The notes: a model not told the origin generated them from the sequence alone. A stretch of DNA of 64,000 nucleotides from Symsagittifera roscoffensis (GCF_963678635.1 NC_087062.1:92109845-92173844), one strand, 5' to 3'; numbered from the stretch's first letter, positions 1 through 12,222 are shown. Translations and numbers: made by a program.

Positions 1-189
1 GGAGGGGGGTAGGAATATATATCAAAAAACAACACAAATATCAAAGCATAAGGACTACTACAAACCTACTACATTTATGAATTTCATTGGTAAAAGTATT
101 GAGAGAGGGAGAAAAAACGATTTTAACTGTGTTATACAAATCACCAAATGTTTGAATAGATTGAAACTTTAGATATTCTACTGAGTACA

Positions 190-2250
190 AAAAGCCAAAC
201 TAATTGTAAACACATATTCTGCGGAGTTAAGACAACAAAAGTACAAAAACTTCTAAAAATAGTTTTAATTCAAGGATTGCAGCCAAGATTAACAAGCAAC
301 TCAACTAGAGAAAGAACTAAATCACAGACCTGGATCGATGTTTTTTTCACAAGTTTTGCAAGCTCAGCTGAAACAAAAGCTACTGCGATATCAGATCATC
401 ATGGTTTATACTTAAAAACTGATGAGTGGAAAGAACAAAAATGAGTTTTCCACGCTAAAAAAATGAACAGACGTTCAAGAGGCTTCGATTGAAAGATAAA
501 CAACTCATTTTTTTGATTAACAAAACTTCTAAAAACTATACAAAGAAAACGAAAGTGTTGATCAAGACAATTAAAACCACTTACTACGAAAACAAAATAG
601 ATCAACCGAAGGACAGATCAAAAAATTTGTTCCAATTAGCCAAAGCAATTGATGGTAATCACACTAATCAAAGAGTAAAGTTCAGTCTCGATTAGATGAA
701 CGACTACTTGGTATATATAGGGAAACAACTAGCAAAAAATTTCGAATTACCGATGTATTTAGAGACCGTGAAAACTGTCACGTGGTTAATGGTCTTTCAG
801 AAAATAGGCGATCATGAAACTTTTTTGTGTTATAAAAATTGAAAAACAAAACATCAATGGACTGTGAAGGCTATAATAATTATCTAAGTGAAATAATCAA
901 CCCCGCCGTATGTAGTTATCTTGATAGGCTGTTCAATTGTTGCATTGAGGAGCAGCACTTTCCTCGAGCTATGAAATTTGTCCGAGTAATACTGCTGTTT
1001 AAGAGTGGAGAGAAAGATAACTGTGGAAACTACAGACCAATTTTTGTTCTTCCGGTAATCAGTAAAGTGCTTGAAAACCTAAACTGTAGCAAAATGAAAA
1101 GATTTGTAGCATCGCAAAAAAATTTGACGCCGAATCAATTGGCATATCAATCTAAAAATTCAACAATAGATGCAATTTTGGATGTTAGAGAGATCAATTT
1201 CAAAAATTGTCAGCAAAAGATGATGTTGCATGTACCTTTTTTGGTTTGTCCAAAGCATTTGATAGCGTTGATCGACCAATTTTCTTGAAAAATGTTATTG
1301 ATGTGGCTTCAGATACCAAATTCATGGACGTCTGAAGCCATATCTTGTAAAACGATACCAATATGTTGATATTGAGAAACAGTTATCACAGAAACGTTCA
1401 ATACAGTGTGGGGTGCCCTATAGTTCGGCGCTTGATCCCTTATTGTTTCTGCTTTCTGTGAAAGATCTTCCTGAAGTGTGTACCAATTACCACTACAATA
1501 ACCATTTTTGCAGATGACACAGTTTTGTTTGGACTGTTAAAGATGAAAATAAATCAATGTCTGACAAATTACAGCGGATTTCGTTAAGGATGGAGAGCAA
1601 TAAGCTTACAGTAAAGGAAGGTAAGAATAAATTTCTCCAATTCAAGCCTAAATTGAACTGCAAAATCAACTTGAACAACAAAGCATTGAAACTAACAAAT
1701 GAAATGAAAAATCTAGGGGTTACATTAGACAACACTCCTAAATACAAACAACATAAAAATCACTTCATAAATCGGTTGTCATCACAAACAGGCAAAACTT
1801 ATCACCACAAACTGTTTTTGAGCCGGAAATCTCTTTTAACATTATGTTAGGCTTACATTCAACCAGTGTTACAAAATGAGTTCTGTTTTATGGTCTGGCA
1901 AATCAAAGTGATTCAAAACGTGTTGACATAGCGCAGAACAAAACTTAAACATTTTTTTGACCAAAAAAATGGACACTGTACGAATAGTGAAAACAAATAC
2001 AAAAATTTTACTTGTAGAGAACTTCACTTATATGAACTAATGAAAATTATTGAGAAAACAACACACTATAGAAAGCATTAATGACTGTATACATGTGGAT
2101 GAGCATAAGCTCTGCTTTTTAGGGACTAATAGGAACAAAGGACTAAAATTGAAGAAAAAAGCCATTACCTATCAAAACAGAACAAGTAGCTTCAGGATCA
2201 GAAAATTTTTAAAATTTTTAAATAAAGTTTGATAAATCAATTTTAGTGGA
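190..2250 (+). mobile_element. Decayed non-LTR (LINE) retrotransposon
   Basis: A degenerate LINE is read in pieces across all three + frames. The end of an AP-endonuclease domain lies at 277-420 and closes with the catalytic-type motif SDHHG. A connector follows at 489-695. The reverse transcriptase N-terminal half is at 839-1288 and includes the family-typical stretch NYRPIFVLPVISKVLE. The palm/thumb and C-terminal parts lie at 1557-1910 (LGVTLDNTPKYKQH, SRKSLLTL) and 2050-2232. The catalytic YADD-type box should fall near 1500-1520, where 'FADDTV' can be read in a shifted frame. Stops and frameshifts between blocks mean it is dead. The EN-then-RT order places it among APE-type LINEs (Jockey/CR1/RTE-like); I cannot resolve the clade. 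The 5' end and 3' tail are not defined. Confidence 0.88.
839..1288 (+). pseudogene. LINE reverse transcriptase fragment (fingers/palm part)
   Basis: This is the longest surviving open piece of the LINE above (149 aa). It contains the conserved RT block with K-S-G-(x)n-NYRP followed by an SVL-like segment (here FVLPVISKVLE) and a later NQLAYQSKNSTIDAILDV segment, which corresponds to the 'GFR..STxxA' block of LINE RTs. Normal APE-LINE ORF2 proteins are around 900-1200 aa, so this is a remnant. No start codon is meaningful here; the reading frame is set by homology. Confidence 0.85.
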
Positions 2251-2349
2251 CATAAAGACAACAACGACCAAAAACAACTGGAAAAAAGTTGCATCAGTTT
2301 CCAGATCTTTTTATGATAGATAACGAGGACTTTCTGGAATTATGCTGGT

Positions 2350-4190
2350 AATTGTTGTTTCTTTACTTTTTCGCTTTCTGCAATCAACTCGGTAAATAAT
2401 CAAAATGTTTTGCGGGCTTCTCATTTTTTTTCGGATTAAGACAGGCATTTTTGGGCGATTAACCATAAAATTTCTGATTTATTGACTGGCATAATTATCT
2501 TTGCTCTTGAGGCGTCACTCGACAGGCTAAACGCCTTTGACGTTCTCCCAAGTGTATTTATTTTGCCTATACTTGGAAACTAATTTCTTATAACTGTTGC
2601 ATGCTAGTAGGCACGCATGAAAGTTGCCACGCTCCCTAAAAGTAAAGCGACGTCCCTCATGATTTAGGAATCTGATTTTTAGTTATTTTGAGCCAATAAG
2701 AGTTTAGTATTTAAAAGTCGCAAGAAATTGCTTAAATCTCAAAAAACTAAAATCTCGAAATTAAATCTCAATAATTATAGGCTGTTGAAACAAAATATTA
2801 TTGAACGATAAGAAAATAAGCAGATAAATGATAATTAAAATTTTATGAAATCGAAATTGCCAATTGGGAAAAACTTGAAACCGATTTAAAAAAAATAAGA
2901 GATAGGAAATAAAAAAAATTTCGTATGTCCTGCACGAATCGTAAAAGAACTCAGCTATTTTTGCTGTAATGAGAAGAAAACAGTCATTAAAAAATTTTCG
3001 GAAATAGTGAAACGTAAAATAAAAAGAACAAGCATTCACATAAGAAACCCAATTTTCAAAGAGTTCGAAGGTTTTAATTAGTCCCTCCCAGTTGGCACTT
3101 AGTAAAAAAAATCAGTTAATGTCTACGAAGAGCTTTATCAAAGGTTAACAATATACAGATTTTGTACCCTCAAAAACTGTATACCACTTTTGAAAAAAGG
3201 CGGAAAGTCCAAGGACAAACTGGCAACTCCTGAATAATTGTTTCCTGCGCATTCGGAAAGAGATATATTTTGTGGGTAAATCAAAGATAGCCAGTAATTC
3301 TGCAATTTTAACTTAAAAAATGCCCCTAAATTTAATACATGGGATCACAATCTAAGTGTGGTCTCTATAGCATGGATCCACACCTGTAAAATGACTCTTT
3401 TACCTTGACATAGACCAGTTTTCTGGGTCCTAGCTCGTCGAATTTGAAGACTCGGTTGTAGAATTCTGTTGGCGAAAGGCCTTTCTTCTGTCCCTGCTCC
3501 AGGTACATTTCAACTTGATACGAACAACAACCTCCTAAAAAATCACAAGTTTCTTTAAGTTTCTTTAAGTTTCTTTAAGTGTCTTTTAATCATTTTCCTT
3601 GAGGGTCACCAGCAAGATTTTTGAAAGGTTCAAGCTCATCTACTACCGACAGTTTTATCTCAAATACTGTCAACTGTTCAATCTCAATTAATGAAAAAAA
3701 ATCAGTCTCAATTGCTGACAACAGTTCAAACTCAATTTTTGCTAGCAGTCTGAGTTCACATCAATACATTTATATTGATTTATAATAATAATGCAAGTTA
3801 ATTGCGCCAGATTTTAGAGAGTAACAGAATAATCGGGTTAAAAATTGGAGCTTAACAGAACATCTATAATACCGCGATTGGCTCTCATCCTAATAGCCCA
3901 GTCTTTATCCCGAATACCGCCAAAACGAAATTATTAATAGTTACATTTACTTTTTCCCCCTAATCACATATATTGCCAGTGGTAATTGTCAAATAATTAA
4001 TCAACACAAAATTACCAAGTCACAACTAAAAACCCGCTAATCCAAAATAATGATTATACAATGGTCAAACAACCATTTTCGTTAGCCAATGTTTTGAGAA
4101 CTGTTAGTGGATTCTATTGACAATTGTTAAATCACTGGTTTGAAATTCCGCAATTGCAAGATATCAATTGTTCGCGGAAGAAAAATTAAA
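2350..4190. other. Intergenic stretch without recognisable genes
   Basis: I see no coding region I can support. Short ORFs here are AT-rich and low in complexity. A 10-bp tandem repeat (listed separately) and a run of loosely repeated 'TCTCAATT...CTGACAACAGTTCAA' phrases at about 3,655-3,755 are the only internal structure noted. Confidence 0.6.
3551..3580 (+). repeat. 10-bp tandem repeat, 3 perfect units
   Basis: The unit TTCTTTAAGT occurs three times in perfect tandem and then degenerates (GTCTTTTAAT). It is a simple minisatellite with no coding context. Confidence 0.95.
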
Positions 4191-4520
4191 GTTCAAATCA
4201 AAAAGCAAAACTGCGGAATCTACTTGCATTTGAAATCCGCCAATATTTGGGGAATCCGCATACGTTTTTCGGATTCCACATACATTTGAAAAATCTAGAG
4301 CAACCAGCTATATTGGCTCGTTGCGGAGCCCGCAAAAATTTTGATGTCCCGGCAAAAATTATGGTACGCAGTTTTATGCGCAAAATCCACGGAGTTTTTG
4401 TAAGTGGAATCCATTTCTAGTTTGGAGGGTGTTTTAAGACTTGTCTCCGGATATCAGTGCTCTAAAGATATCAAACTATGCGCCTATCAAGTACACAGTT
4501 TGGACACGTAATGACGAGAT
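4190..4520 (+). repeat. Dispersed 'CGGAATCCGC' repeat family, copy 1
   Basis: This block shares an ordered series of landmarks with 12,600-13,210 and 61,020-62,110: multiple GCGGAATCC/GGATTCCGC words, a CTCGTTGCGGA... segment, CCGGCAAAA..TTA, an ATCCACGGA..TTTTGTAAGTGG segment, and a tail of the form GCGCCTATCAAGTACACAG. The common order shows one dispersed element. No ORF is shared, so it is probably non-autonomous. Copy 1 appears truncated at its left end relative to the other two. Confidence 0.8.
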
Positions 4521-4639
4521 GTTATATTCCTGTTTCTCTGATCAGAATAAAATCAACGGTTTAGTTCTGATGTTTCTAAGATCAAAACTGATACTAAAAG
4601 TAAACAGAGCATCAATTTTTTAGGTGGCGTTTTTAAGTG

Positions 4640-5770
4640 GCTCATGCTGATTTATAGCTGTATGGAGATGCACTTTTTCTCAAAAACTACCCAATTTATT
4701 GAAAAATCTATGTGCGCAAGCCTCGTAACTACCAATCTTTAGCCATTTTGTTTCTCAGATAAAACGGAATTTTAGGTGGTTTTCAGCTAGTAATTTTAAC
4801 TTTGAAGGAATGCATCAATTTAAAAAATATAAAAATTATTATATTTCTTGAAAAATTTAGTTGCGCAAGCCATCTAAATAACAACGCTAACCAATTTCGA
4901 TTTCTGCAGGAAAAACTGGTTTTATGTAGTCTGTAGCCTATTTGGGGTGATCGTTTTTTCGGTTATAACGATGCGTAAAAAAACAATTAATTTTCTTCAA
5001 AATCTTATTCAAAAACTTTCAGTAATGTTTCAGACAACAAAATATGAGTGGAACAGTATTTTAGCATTGAAAAACTGTTTTGAAGAACCCTAACCGGACA
5101 AAAACAGAATAAAAAAACTGTAACAGTACAACTTTTTCTTGTTTCTCTGTTTTTTTCAGCAACAGTACTGAAAACAGATAATACTGAGTCACTTCTGAAA
5201 AAAAAATTATTATTATTGGCAGGCCAATCAGAATAACGATAAATGATAAACAAGAAGCAAAGAGTTTATCAATGGAAAAATACCAACTTGAGCAAGCGCA
5301 AAAAAATGGTCAGCCGGCTAAAGCGCAGCTGAAAACTGTCTTCCAAGTAGCATCTTAGCTAAAATTTATAAATTGACTTACGTAACTTTTATCCCATGAA
5401 AACGAAACTGTTAATAATTTATGCTGCAAGAACAGCAGGGAAAATTATTAATCCTTTTGCCAAATTTTTTTGAAAAAAAATTCCTTGGTATATTTTTTAA
5501 ACAGCATGTCAAAAATTGTAAAAAGAAAGTTCTGAAAAACAGGGCTGAGATAAGCGGTATAAGCAGAAGTTTTTATCTAGCTTCCATTTCAAACACGATT
5601 TTATTCGAAATAATTTCTTCTTCAGCTTCATCGTTTTAGCTTGCAATTTTGATTCCAAAAAAATCAAAAAAAAATTGTGTGTCAAAAAATCTATTTTCAT
5701 TTTTGGCTATTTTTGTAAGAATACACAATTTTAGTGAAAACCGAATGACATTGATTTTTTATTTAGAAAA
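4640..5770. other. AT-rich intergenic sequence, nothing identified
   Basis: There are no supported genes. ORFs at 5,005-5,253 and 5,421-5,639 have compositions expected of random AT-rich sequence (runs of F, L, K, S) and show no motif. Confidence 0.55.
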
Positions 5771-5779
5771 TTAAGAAAA

Positions 5780-6200
5780 CTACTCGAATCAGGGCGACGC
5801 CTTGAACGTGCCAACTACCTCTGAAGCTCTATGGAATAAGTTTGCTAGGAAAAACATTATAAAAAATTTTCAACAAAAAAGAAAAAGCATCACCTCACTC
5901 GCTATTTTAAGTGCAAATTAATAAGTTTTGGATATATACCAAAGCATTATGTAGACCAGAAAGTATGCATAATTTCAAACTGGAATTATTTCCAAGACGG
6001 ATTAAATCGGCGCTTACGCGTTAAAAGCACAAATATATCGTGCATTAATTGTCCCAACTTGTCCAAATTGGCGATCTTTAAAACCCTCCCAGGTGAAATA
6101 CTTTTTAAAGTTTGAGCTTTGGCTAACAATATTTTCAGGCTAATAAAAAATTGTTTCAATAAAAATAGAACTTTGCCTAAAATCTCATTCTCATTTTTTG
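5780..6200 (-). repeat. Dispersed repeat family R, copy 1 (inverted)
   Basis: The sequence around 5,990-6,080 (GACGGATTAAATC...CGCGTTAA...ATATATCGTGCATTAATTG..CC) is the reverse complement of a block found at 11,760-11,840 and 55,545-55,620, and it recurs in the same orientation at 27,970-28,050. Flanking similarity extends toward the left ('AGCTCTATGGAATAA'). It is a non-coding interspersed repeat of at least 300 bp. Confidence 0.75.
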
Positions 6201-6239
6201 CACACAAGTAGACAAAAAAAAACGAAATATCAATTTGAC

Positions 6240-7010
6240 CTATAAAATGCTATTTATAAGTCATTTTTTGTAACAGCCATAGAGTCCAAAAAATTCCTTT
6301 TAGAAAAAATGACCAGATCTACACTCGGTGATTGTACTTGTTATTGGCTTCAAGTTTTAACCATTTTTCAGAGGAGTTCCAGTTCCTGTTGTAAACATTA
6401 GTAAATTGTCACAAAGCCATGATTTAATTCTCAATAAAGTGGTGCGAAGAAAGATGTTCATGTCATATCAAGTTTTTTTAGCTGTAAATATGCAATAGTT
6501 AATGTAAGACCTTCCTAAATTTGCTTACCTCGATTTTACGCCATTGTAAAAACCTACTGAAATAAGTAAAAATTGAATTTTTTTAAATTTTAGGATGTAT
6601 GTGATAACTTACGGGACTTATTAAAACAATAAGTAATCAGAATATTTCAATTATTAAAACGTACAATTAAGACGTACAATTATAACAATGTGTAATCAGA
6701 ATATTTCAATTAATAACTGATTTTATTTATTCATTTTCTAGCTGTTTTTTAGCTTGGTTAATAGCCTAATGAGCTTGCAGCTGCTCTCACAAGGTTTGCT
6801 CTACAATGACTTTAGTCTAATGGAATGAAAATAGTAGCTTATAAGTACTCTTAGGTCATAAATACCACTTACCCTGCTTTTAAGTGAAAAATTTGATAGT
6901 ACCAATATGAGATTTATGCTCAGTTTTGAGGTGGTAAAATATGAAAATCCTGGCTGATTGATTCATCTGTTTTCATAATCTTCTTCCAGTTCTAGACCAT
7001 GGTAACTCTT
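6240..7010. other. Intergenic, no gene seen
   Basis: AT-rich sequence with a short direct repeat 'AGTAATCAGAATATTTCAATTA' style duplication near 6,630-6,715. No coding potential is supported. Confidence 0.55.
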
Positions 7011-7017
7011 TGCCTAG

Positions 7018-7140
7018 AGTTGCATAACCGAGTTTCATTCGGAAAAGATGTCGCGCGAGTAGACATTTTTTCACGGTAAACTTCGTCAAGAGTTGCTCAG
7101 CCGAATTTAATTCGCAAAAGATCTCGCTCAAGTAGACACA
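7018..7140 (+). repeat. 73-bp imperfect tandem duplication
   Basis: The segment beginning AGTTGCATAACCGAGTTT (7,018) is repeated with changes from 7,091 (AGTTGCTCAGCCGAATTT). Both copies end in AGTAGACA. It lies just past the C-terminal end of the minus-strand gypsy-like region and may be part of its untranslated or LTR sequence. Confidence 0.8.
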
Positions 7141-7654
7141 ATCTGGATTCCATAGGTCAATAGCTTCGTGTCTTGAAGTTTGCTAATCGTTCCCTGTACG
7201 CTGCCAGTGCGGCTTTCAAGAGGCCTTTTCCTGTCAGTTTTTCCTCGGAAGTTTCTCTCACTGACTGTTTCGCTGTGTCCCTAAACAGAGGAGGCTCGTT
7301 GCTTTTCGTTGGTCGGGAACTTCTCCGCACTTCTACGTCGTCCATACACGAGCCGTCTGATGCGCCCGTTGGTGTGTCAAACTTCTCGCAGATTGGCTGA
7401 TTCTTTCTGCTATATTCGTCCGCAATTTATTGTGCTCCCATTATAAGCACCTGATCTGCCAGGATATCCCGTTCTGTCGGTAATAGGTTGCAATTTTGGA
7501 AGGTTTCTACTATTTCTTCCAGTTTAAATAAATTTTCCACCCGTTTGAGCTTCTTCCATTTAGATTGTGACTTTCTTTGTGTCAAACTTGATTGGCCCGT
7601 CGACCCGCTGTAGATATCGGGTTCTTTTGTTCTTGTTGAGACTTAGGCTGCTGT

Positions 7655-8765
7655 TGCAATTTTTTCTCTTTCGCTATTTGAACTGTTTGCTTTTTGGCCC
7701 GCCGCCGGCTTCTCTCTCATCCGTCGTGACGTTTTTTTAACTTTCTTGGAATCTTTTAATCGGAAAGTTTTTGTGTGCCTGTCGTTCGTCTCCATTCAAA
7801 TTGGTTTCCTCCAGACAATCTGGTGCGCAGATTTCCAAAAACTTTTTCTTCGGCTCTTCAGTCGGACTCTTTCTGGACCATTGAGAATTGGCTCTTTATC
7901 TAAATATGGTGGGAGAAGACCTATGAAATAATTTTTTTGCAATCTTATCTTATCGCTTCTTGAACTGTTGGTTTTTTGGCCCGTCGCCGGGTTCTCTCTC
8001 CTCTGATGTGACGTTTTCTTTTGTTTTCTGGGAATATTTTGATCGGAAAATTTTTGTGTGCCTGCTGTGGCCGCAGTCGCTCGTCCCCATTCCAATCGCT
8101 TTCCTCCAGACAATCTGGTGCGCTAATTTCCAAAAACTTTTTCTTCGGCTCTTCAGTCGGACTCTTTCTGGACCATTGAGAATTGGTTTTTTAGTTAAAT
8201 ATGGTGGGGGAAGACCTAAGAAATAACTTGTTTGCGATCTTATCTTATCGTTTTTGAACTGTTGGTTTTTTGGCCCGTCGCCGGGTTCTCTCTCCTCTGA
8301 TGTGACGTTTTCTTTTGTTTTCTGGGAATATTTTGATCGGAAAATTTTTGTGTGCCTGCTGTGGCCGCAGTCGCTCGTCCCCATTCCAATCGCTTTCCTC
8401 CAGACAATCTGGTGCGCTAATTTCCAAAAACTTTTTCTTCGGCTCTTCAGTCGGACTCTTTCTGGACCATTGAGAATTGGTTTTTTAGTTAAATATGGTG
8501 GGGGAAGACCTAAGAATAACTTGTTTGCGATCTTATCTTATCGCTTCTTGAACTGTTGGTTTTTTGGCCCGTCGCCGGGTTCTCTCTCCTCTGATGTGAC
8601 GTTTTCTTTTGTTTTCTGGGAATATTTTGATCGGAAAACTTTTGTGTGCCTGCTGTGGCCGCAGTCACTCGTCCCCATTCCAATCGCTTTACTCCAGACA
8701 ATCTTGTGCGCTAATTTCCAAAAACTTTTTCTTCGGCTCTTCAGTCAGACTCTTACTGGAATCTT
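7655..8765 (-). repeat. 294-bp tandem repeat array (about 3.8 units), in frame on minus strand
   Basis: The marker CAGACAATCTGG or a close variant recurs at 7,812, 8,107, 8,401 and 8,695, giving periods of 295, 294 and 294. Because 294 = 3 x 98, reading frames run through the junctions, and one minus-strand frame stays open for 144 codons (8,384-7,950). The two central units are nearly identical; the first and last are more diverged. The units sit in the C-terminal part of the decayed gypsy-like pol region, so this is a coding-phase tandem duplication inside the former ORF. Confidence 0.9.
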
Positions 8766-9549
8766 GAGTAGGTTCAATTGCGAGTTAGATCTTTGCTTCT
8801 ACTATGACCTTTTTCTGTATACTCATCCCTTTGTAGTTTTCAGATACAATTTAGTTTCCGAAGAATTTTCCCCTTCAGCGGTTTTGTCTGTGCTTTCCCA
8901 ATTTTTCTCTTTTCGTTTGTTCTCAGAACTGTTTTCTTGTGCGAATTTTGTTTCCTCTATGAATCCTTTCTTATTGATATAAAACAAATCTCTCTTTACT
9001 CCTATTCTCGACACCCCATTACTGATAATTTTCAGATTCTGCCTTGATAGATCGATTCACCGTTTCAACTGAGATTCCGTCAGGGATGAGCATTCTAGAA
9101 ATTTTTTGTCTACACGATCAGAGTCAATTATAAGCTTGTCCCTAGTTACCCGAAAATGGTTTTATGCAATCTTCCAAAATGCATTTTCAACGATAATACT
9201 TGAATTGTTTTTTGTTATTCCATTTGAGATCAAAATGGTTGTGCTGAGACAAAGCTTACTAGAGCTCTTTTTTTCATTAATAGCATCACCCCTACAATTA
9301 ATTTTATTGTTTGGATAGTTCTTCAAAAGAAGCCACCCCCTTACTGGTAACCAACGGGGCAGCATTTTTGATAGATATTGTGCTCGGTAGACATTTTTTA
9401 AAGGATTTTCCCTTTGAGTCCTGAGAATTAGTCTATCTTCATTGATTTGGTATACCATGAGCGTTGATGTACATTCTCAAAAATGTTGCTGTTGCTTTTA
9501 CACTAGTTGTTTTTGTAATTTTACCTGCGGAAACTTTAAAAAAGGACCG

Positions 9550-9990
9550 TTGCTACGTTTAAGTGTAATTTCCTCCCCATGCGGTGTTTCATTGGGACCA
9601 CGTAATCAAAACGTAATTCATGGCCCGACTGCATGAGCATTGGTAGTGGTTTTGATGAAAATTTGTAGATTAAGTGTTTGGCATTCTTACCATAGCGAGT
9701 GAGGCAGCGGCATCCTTCAGCAAAGTTTACTATATCCTTATATATCCTTATGCACATTAGGCCATCACAGATTTTGCGACACTCCTAGCATTAATAATAG
9801 GCCCGCGTGCTTCCTGTGGATTCTCTTCATGACTTCTGGGCGTAGTTGTGTTGGGATTGCTAGACAAAAGCTCTATTAGTGCGAAGCCTTGCTTATCGCT
9901 TCTCTCCACCATCTTTTTGAGCCTGTTCATCCAAGCATCTTCTTGTTGAATTCTGCTAGAAGACTTTTGTCGAACAACCTTGAACAGTTT
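9550..9990 (-). pseudogene. Gypsy-type integrase fragment (zinc finger and start of core)
   Basis: On the minus strand, a segment reading LRPEVMKRIHRKHAG is followed by a 'WPNVHKDI' segment and then C-x2-C within a CRCLTRYGKN stretch. This is the H-H-C-C integrase zinc-binding layout. It runs into ELRFDYVVP and a GRKLHLNVA segment, matching the first strand of the catalytic core, where 'DYxGP' and 'LVAID' are expected; the first catalytic Asp is not preserved in frame. At least two in-frame stops interrupt it. Integrase inserts the retroelement cDNA; this copy cannot. Confidence 0.75.
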
Positions 9991-10777
9991 TTATGTTTCT
10001 CGTCCCCCAGCTGCTCTTACAGTCGGAAACTGTTTTTTTGGATTAGATGGCTTGCTCGTCGTGATGGTTCTATGGCACTGATCTCTTGTGGGTGTTTGAC
10101 GTTCTCCTCTGTTTTCATGAGGCCCTACTTGATCACCTGAATTGAAATATGCTCTGACGTGTCTGATTTATCCAAACTCTCCCTGTTCGAGATAATTTTG
10201 TTGTGGCTTCTAGTTACCGATTGCTGTTTTTCGATTCAGTTGTCTCTCCCCGATTTAGCTGCCAAAACACAAGTAGCCAGTTTTCCGCTATGTTTTGCTC
10301 ATCATCTGATAGTGCCGATTTGACTGTATGTTGAGGTTGCATCTGTTATGATTGTCGCCGTTTGCTTCCTGAGCTGTCTTTTTTTTGCTGCTCCCCCTGA
10401 TTAGCTTTTTTGTTCTTTTTAGGGCTTCCTTAACATCTTTCTCCTCCGATACTCCAATCACATGGCTTCCGGATCTGTTTCAGCGTGGTTCAGTTAGGCT
10501 ATCCTTGTTTTCTCCATTCCATTTTTCTTCGGGTGTTTCTGATCACCAATCGTAGGTCTATTGCTGCTGGCTCATTTTTTTCCGCTCGAGCTTTGTTCGG
10601 TTCTGATAGATTTGGTTTCTATAGCAATCGTGAGATGACGTTTTCAGTATTTCATTCCTTTTATAATGTTCTAGAACCTTTTCGTCCCGGAACGAATAAC
10701 GTCAAATTTAGTTTTTCCGCTTGGCTTTTGAGACTTGGGCCTTTCGAAACTTGGTCACTTGGGCTTCGGCGACTAAA

Positions 10778-10805
10778 AAAAGTTCATGTTCAAACATGAA
10801 CTTTT
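10778..10805. repeat. Perfect 13-bp hairpin
   Basis: AAAAGTTCATGTT and its exact reverse complement are separated by the dinucleotide CA. It lies in the decayed minus-strand retroelement region. No function can be assigned. Confidence 0.9.
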
Positions 10806-11617
10806 ATAGTGGTTTTGTTTCTTGCTAAAACCTAGTTTGTATGGTTCTCTATGTCCTCCATTTGAGTTTCTCAATGCCCTTAACGGTTCTTGTTTTGTCC
10901 TGATCCCCTGGTTTTGCGTTGTTGATGTTCCTGCAGTTACTGACTTGGTTGCTGCGTTAGATCCGCGTCAGAAGCTTCTAATGTTTTTCCTTGTTCCTGT
11001 GTTTTGTTGAACAGCTTGTACTTTTCATAAGTTTTGGATCTCATCCTTTCAAAGGATTCTGCCGCTATCAGTACTATTTCTTTGAAAGTTTTTTTTGATA
11101 CTTCCACATGATGACTTTTTTGTAGAAATATCGTTTCCCCCTCTGTTCCTAGTGATGACCTTGGTCTAATGTTATACATTTAAGAGGTCACAAGTGTTTA
11201 TATAGTATACAGTTCAAGGTTACTGCTAGCGCTGTACAATAAAGGTTATCAAATACTAATAATTTCATAGAATATGCCTCTGGTCGCTTGTTGCACGTCA
11301 AGGTAATTTTATGCAGAAAGTTACTGCATATTTTGAAAGAAAGCTTGTCACAAAAAAAACATGATCTGAATGTTCAAATTTTAACAAATTTTTAACATTG
11401 TTGTTGTAAAAATAAGCAAACAATTTATTTATTCAGAGGTAACTGTAAGTAGAAACCACTTTGAAAATTGGAGCAGTTGAACCGTTCAATAACTGAAAAT
11501 ATTGTAACATCACTTTTTGCAGGATGCAATTTTTCATCAATTTTTGTCTTAAAAATCATCTAACATCTGAGAAAGTCTAAAAAAATGAGATAATTGTTTT
11601 TTTTTCTCTTCAGGCAA

Positions 11618-11665
11618 ATCTACATTAGTAAATGTAGATCTTGTTAACTATCCCCCCCCCCCTAT
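11618..11665 (+). repeat. Small hairpin followed by orphan inverted-repeat-element end with poly-C
   Basis: ATCTACATT-AGTA-AATGTAGAT (11,618-11,639) is a perfect 9-bp hairpin. The last bases continue into GATCTTGTTAACTATC followed by a C tract. This is the same terminal sequence as the element at 48,532-48,817, but no partner end is found nearby, so it looks like a truncated or solo end. Confidence 0.75.
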
Positions 11666-11739
11666 TTCGATTTATCATTCAAAAGAGGTATTGTTGTCTT
11701 CAGCTTAAATTGAAAAAATAAATTACCTGTAATCATTTT

Positions 11740-12080
11740 TTGTAAACTTTTGGGGTCTTAAAGACTGCCAATTTGGGACAACTTACCCGCAATATATTTC
11801 GCGCTGTTAAAGCGTAAGCGGAGAATAAATCCGTGGTAGAACTCTTAGTTCCTAATTGGTTAAGGAGAGGTTAAATCCAATTTGGTTAAAGAAAGCTTAT
11901 TTGCCTTAATTAATTTGATAATATTAGCGAAATCTACCATTTTGTACTTTATATTAGGTGTGGGGGATGATTTTAACAATAAATCTCAAATTTAAAAAAA
12001 ATTAATTTTATTTTGTTACATTTAATTTTTTCATGTTTTACTGTGCCATTTAAATGCAGCCAGAACATTCAGGGTTTTTC
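11740..12080 (+). repeat. Dispersed repeat family R, copy 2
   Basis: Landmarks in order are TTTGGGACAA, ATATATTTCGCGCTGTTAA.GCGTAAGCGGA, GAAAGCTTATTTG, TTTGTACTTTATATTAGGTGTGGGG, a TTCATGTT segment, and GAACATTCAGG. The same ordered landmarks occur at 55,545-55,830, and inverted at 5,780-6,200 and 27,790-28,110. Confidence 0.8.
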
Positions 12081-12222
12081 TCTGATACGAGCATCTTGTT
12101 ATATTTAGTTTTTTGTGATTTGCTGTAATTCGAATCAAAATAAACGTTTTACAACTGCGACAGAAAGAGCAAAAAATCAAAAAGAATGAAACGAGTACAG
12201 AACACATAGTTTTCTTACATTT

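Larger units (their letters stand above)
7150..11180 (-). mobile_element. Decayed gypsy-like LTR retrotransposon, minus strand
   Basis: Read on the minus strand, this region contains an integrase N-terminal zinc-finger segment (about 9,990-9,640) running into the start of a catalytic core. It then has lysine-rich pol C-terminal sequence, an array of 294-bp repeats, and at 7,345-7,157 a tail with RRSSRPTKS, a basic motif common at the end of gypsy-type pol proteins. An open piece at 11,179-10,937 could be upstream protein sequence but has no motif I know. Stops and shifts are frequent, so the element is dead. No LTR pair was recognised, and the boundaries are approximate. Confidence 0.65.

Noticed and set aside
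8254-8982. 242-aa + strand ORF
   Set aside because: It is the antisense of the in-frame 294-bp repeat in the minus-strand gypsy-like region; length comes from the repeat period being divisible by three.
10485-10799. 104-aa + strand ORF
   Set aside because: It is antisense to the decayed minus-strand retroelement and has no independent support.
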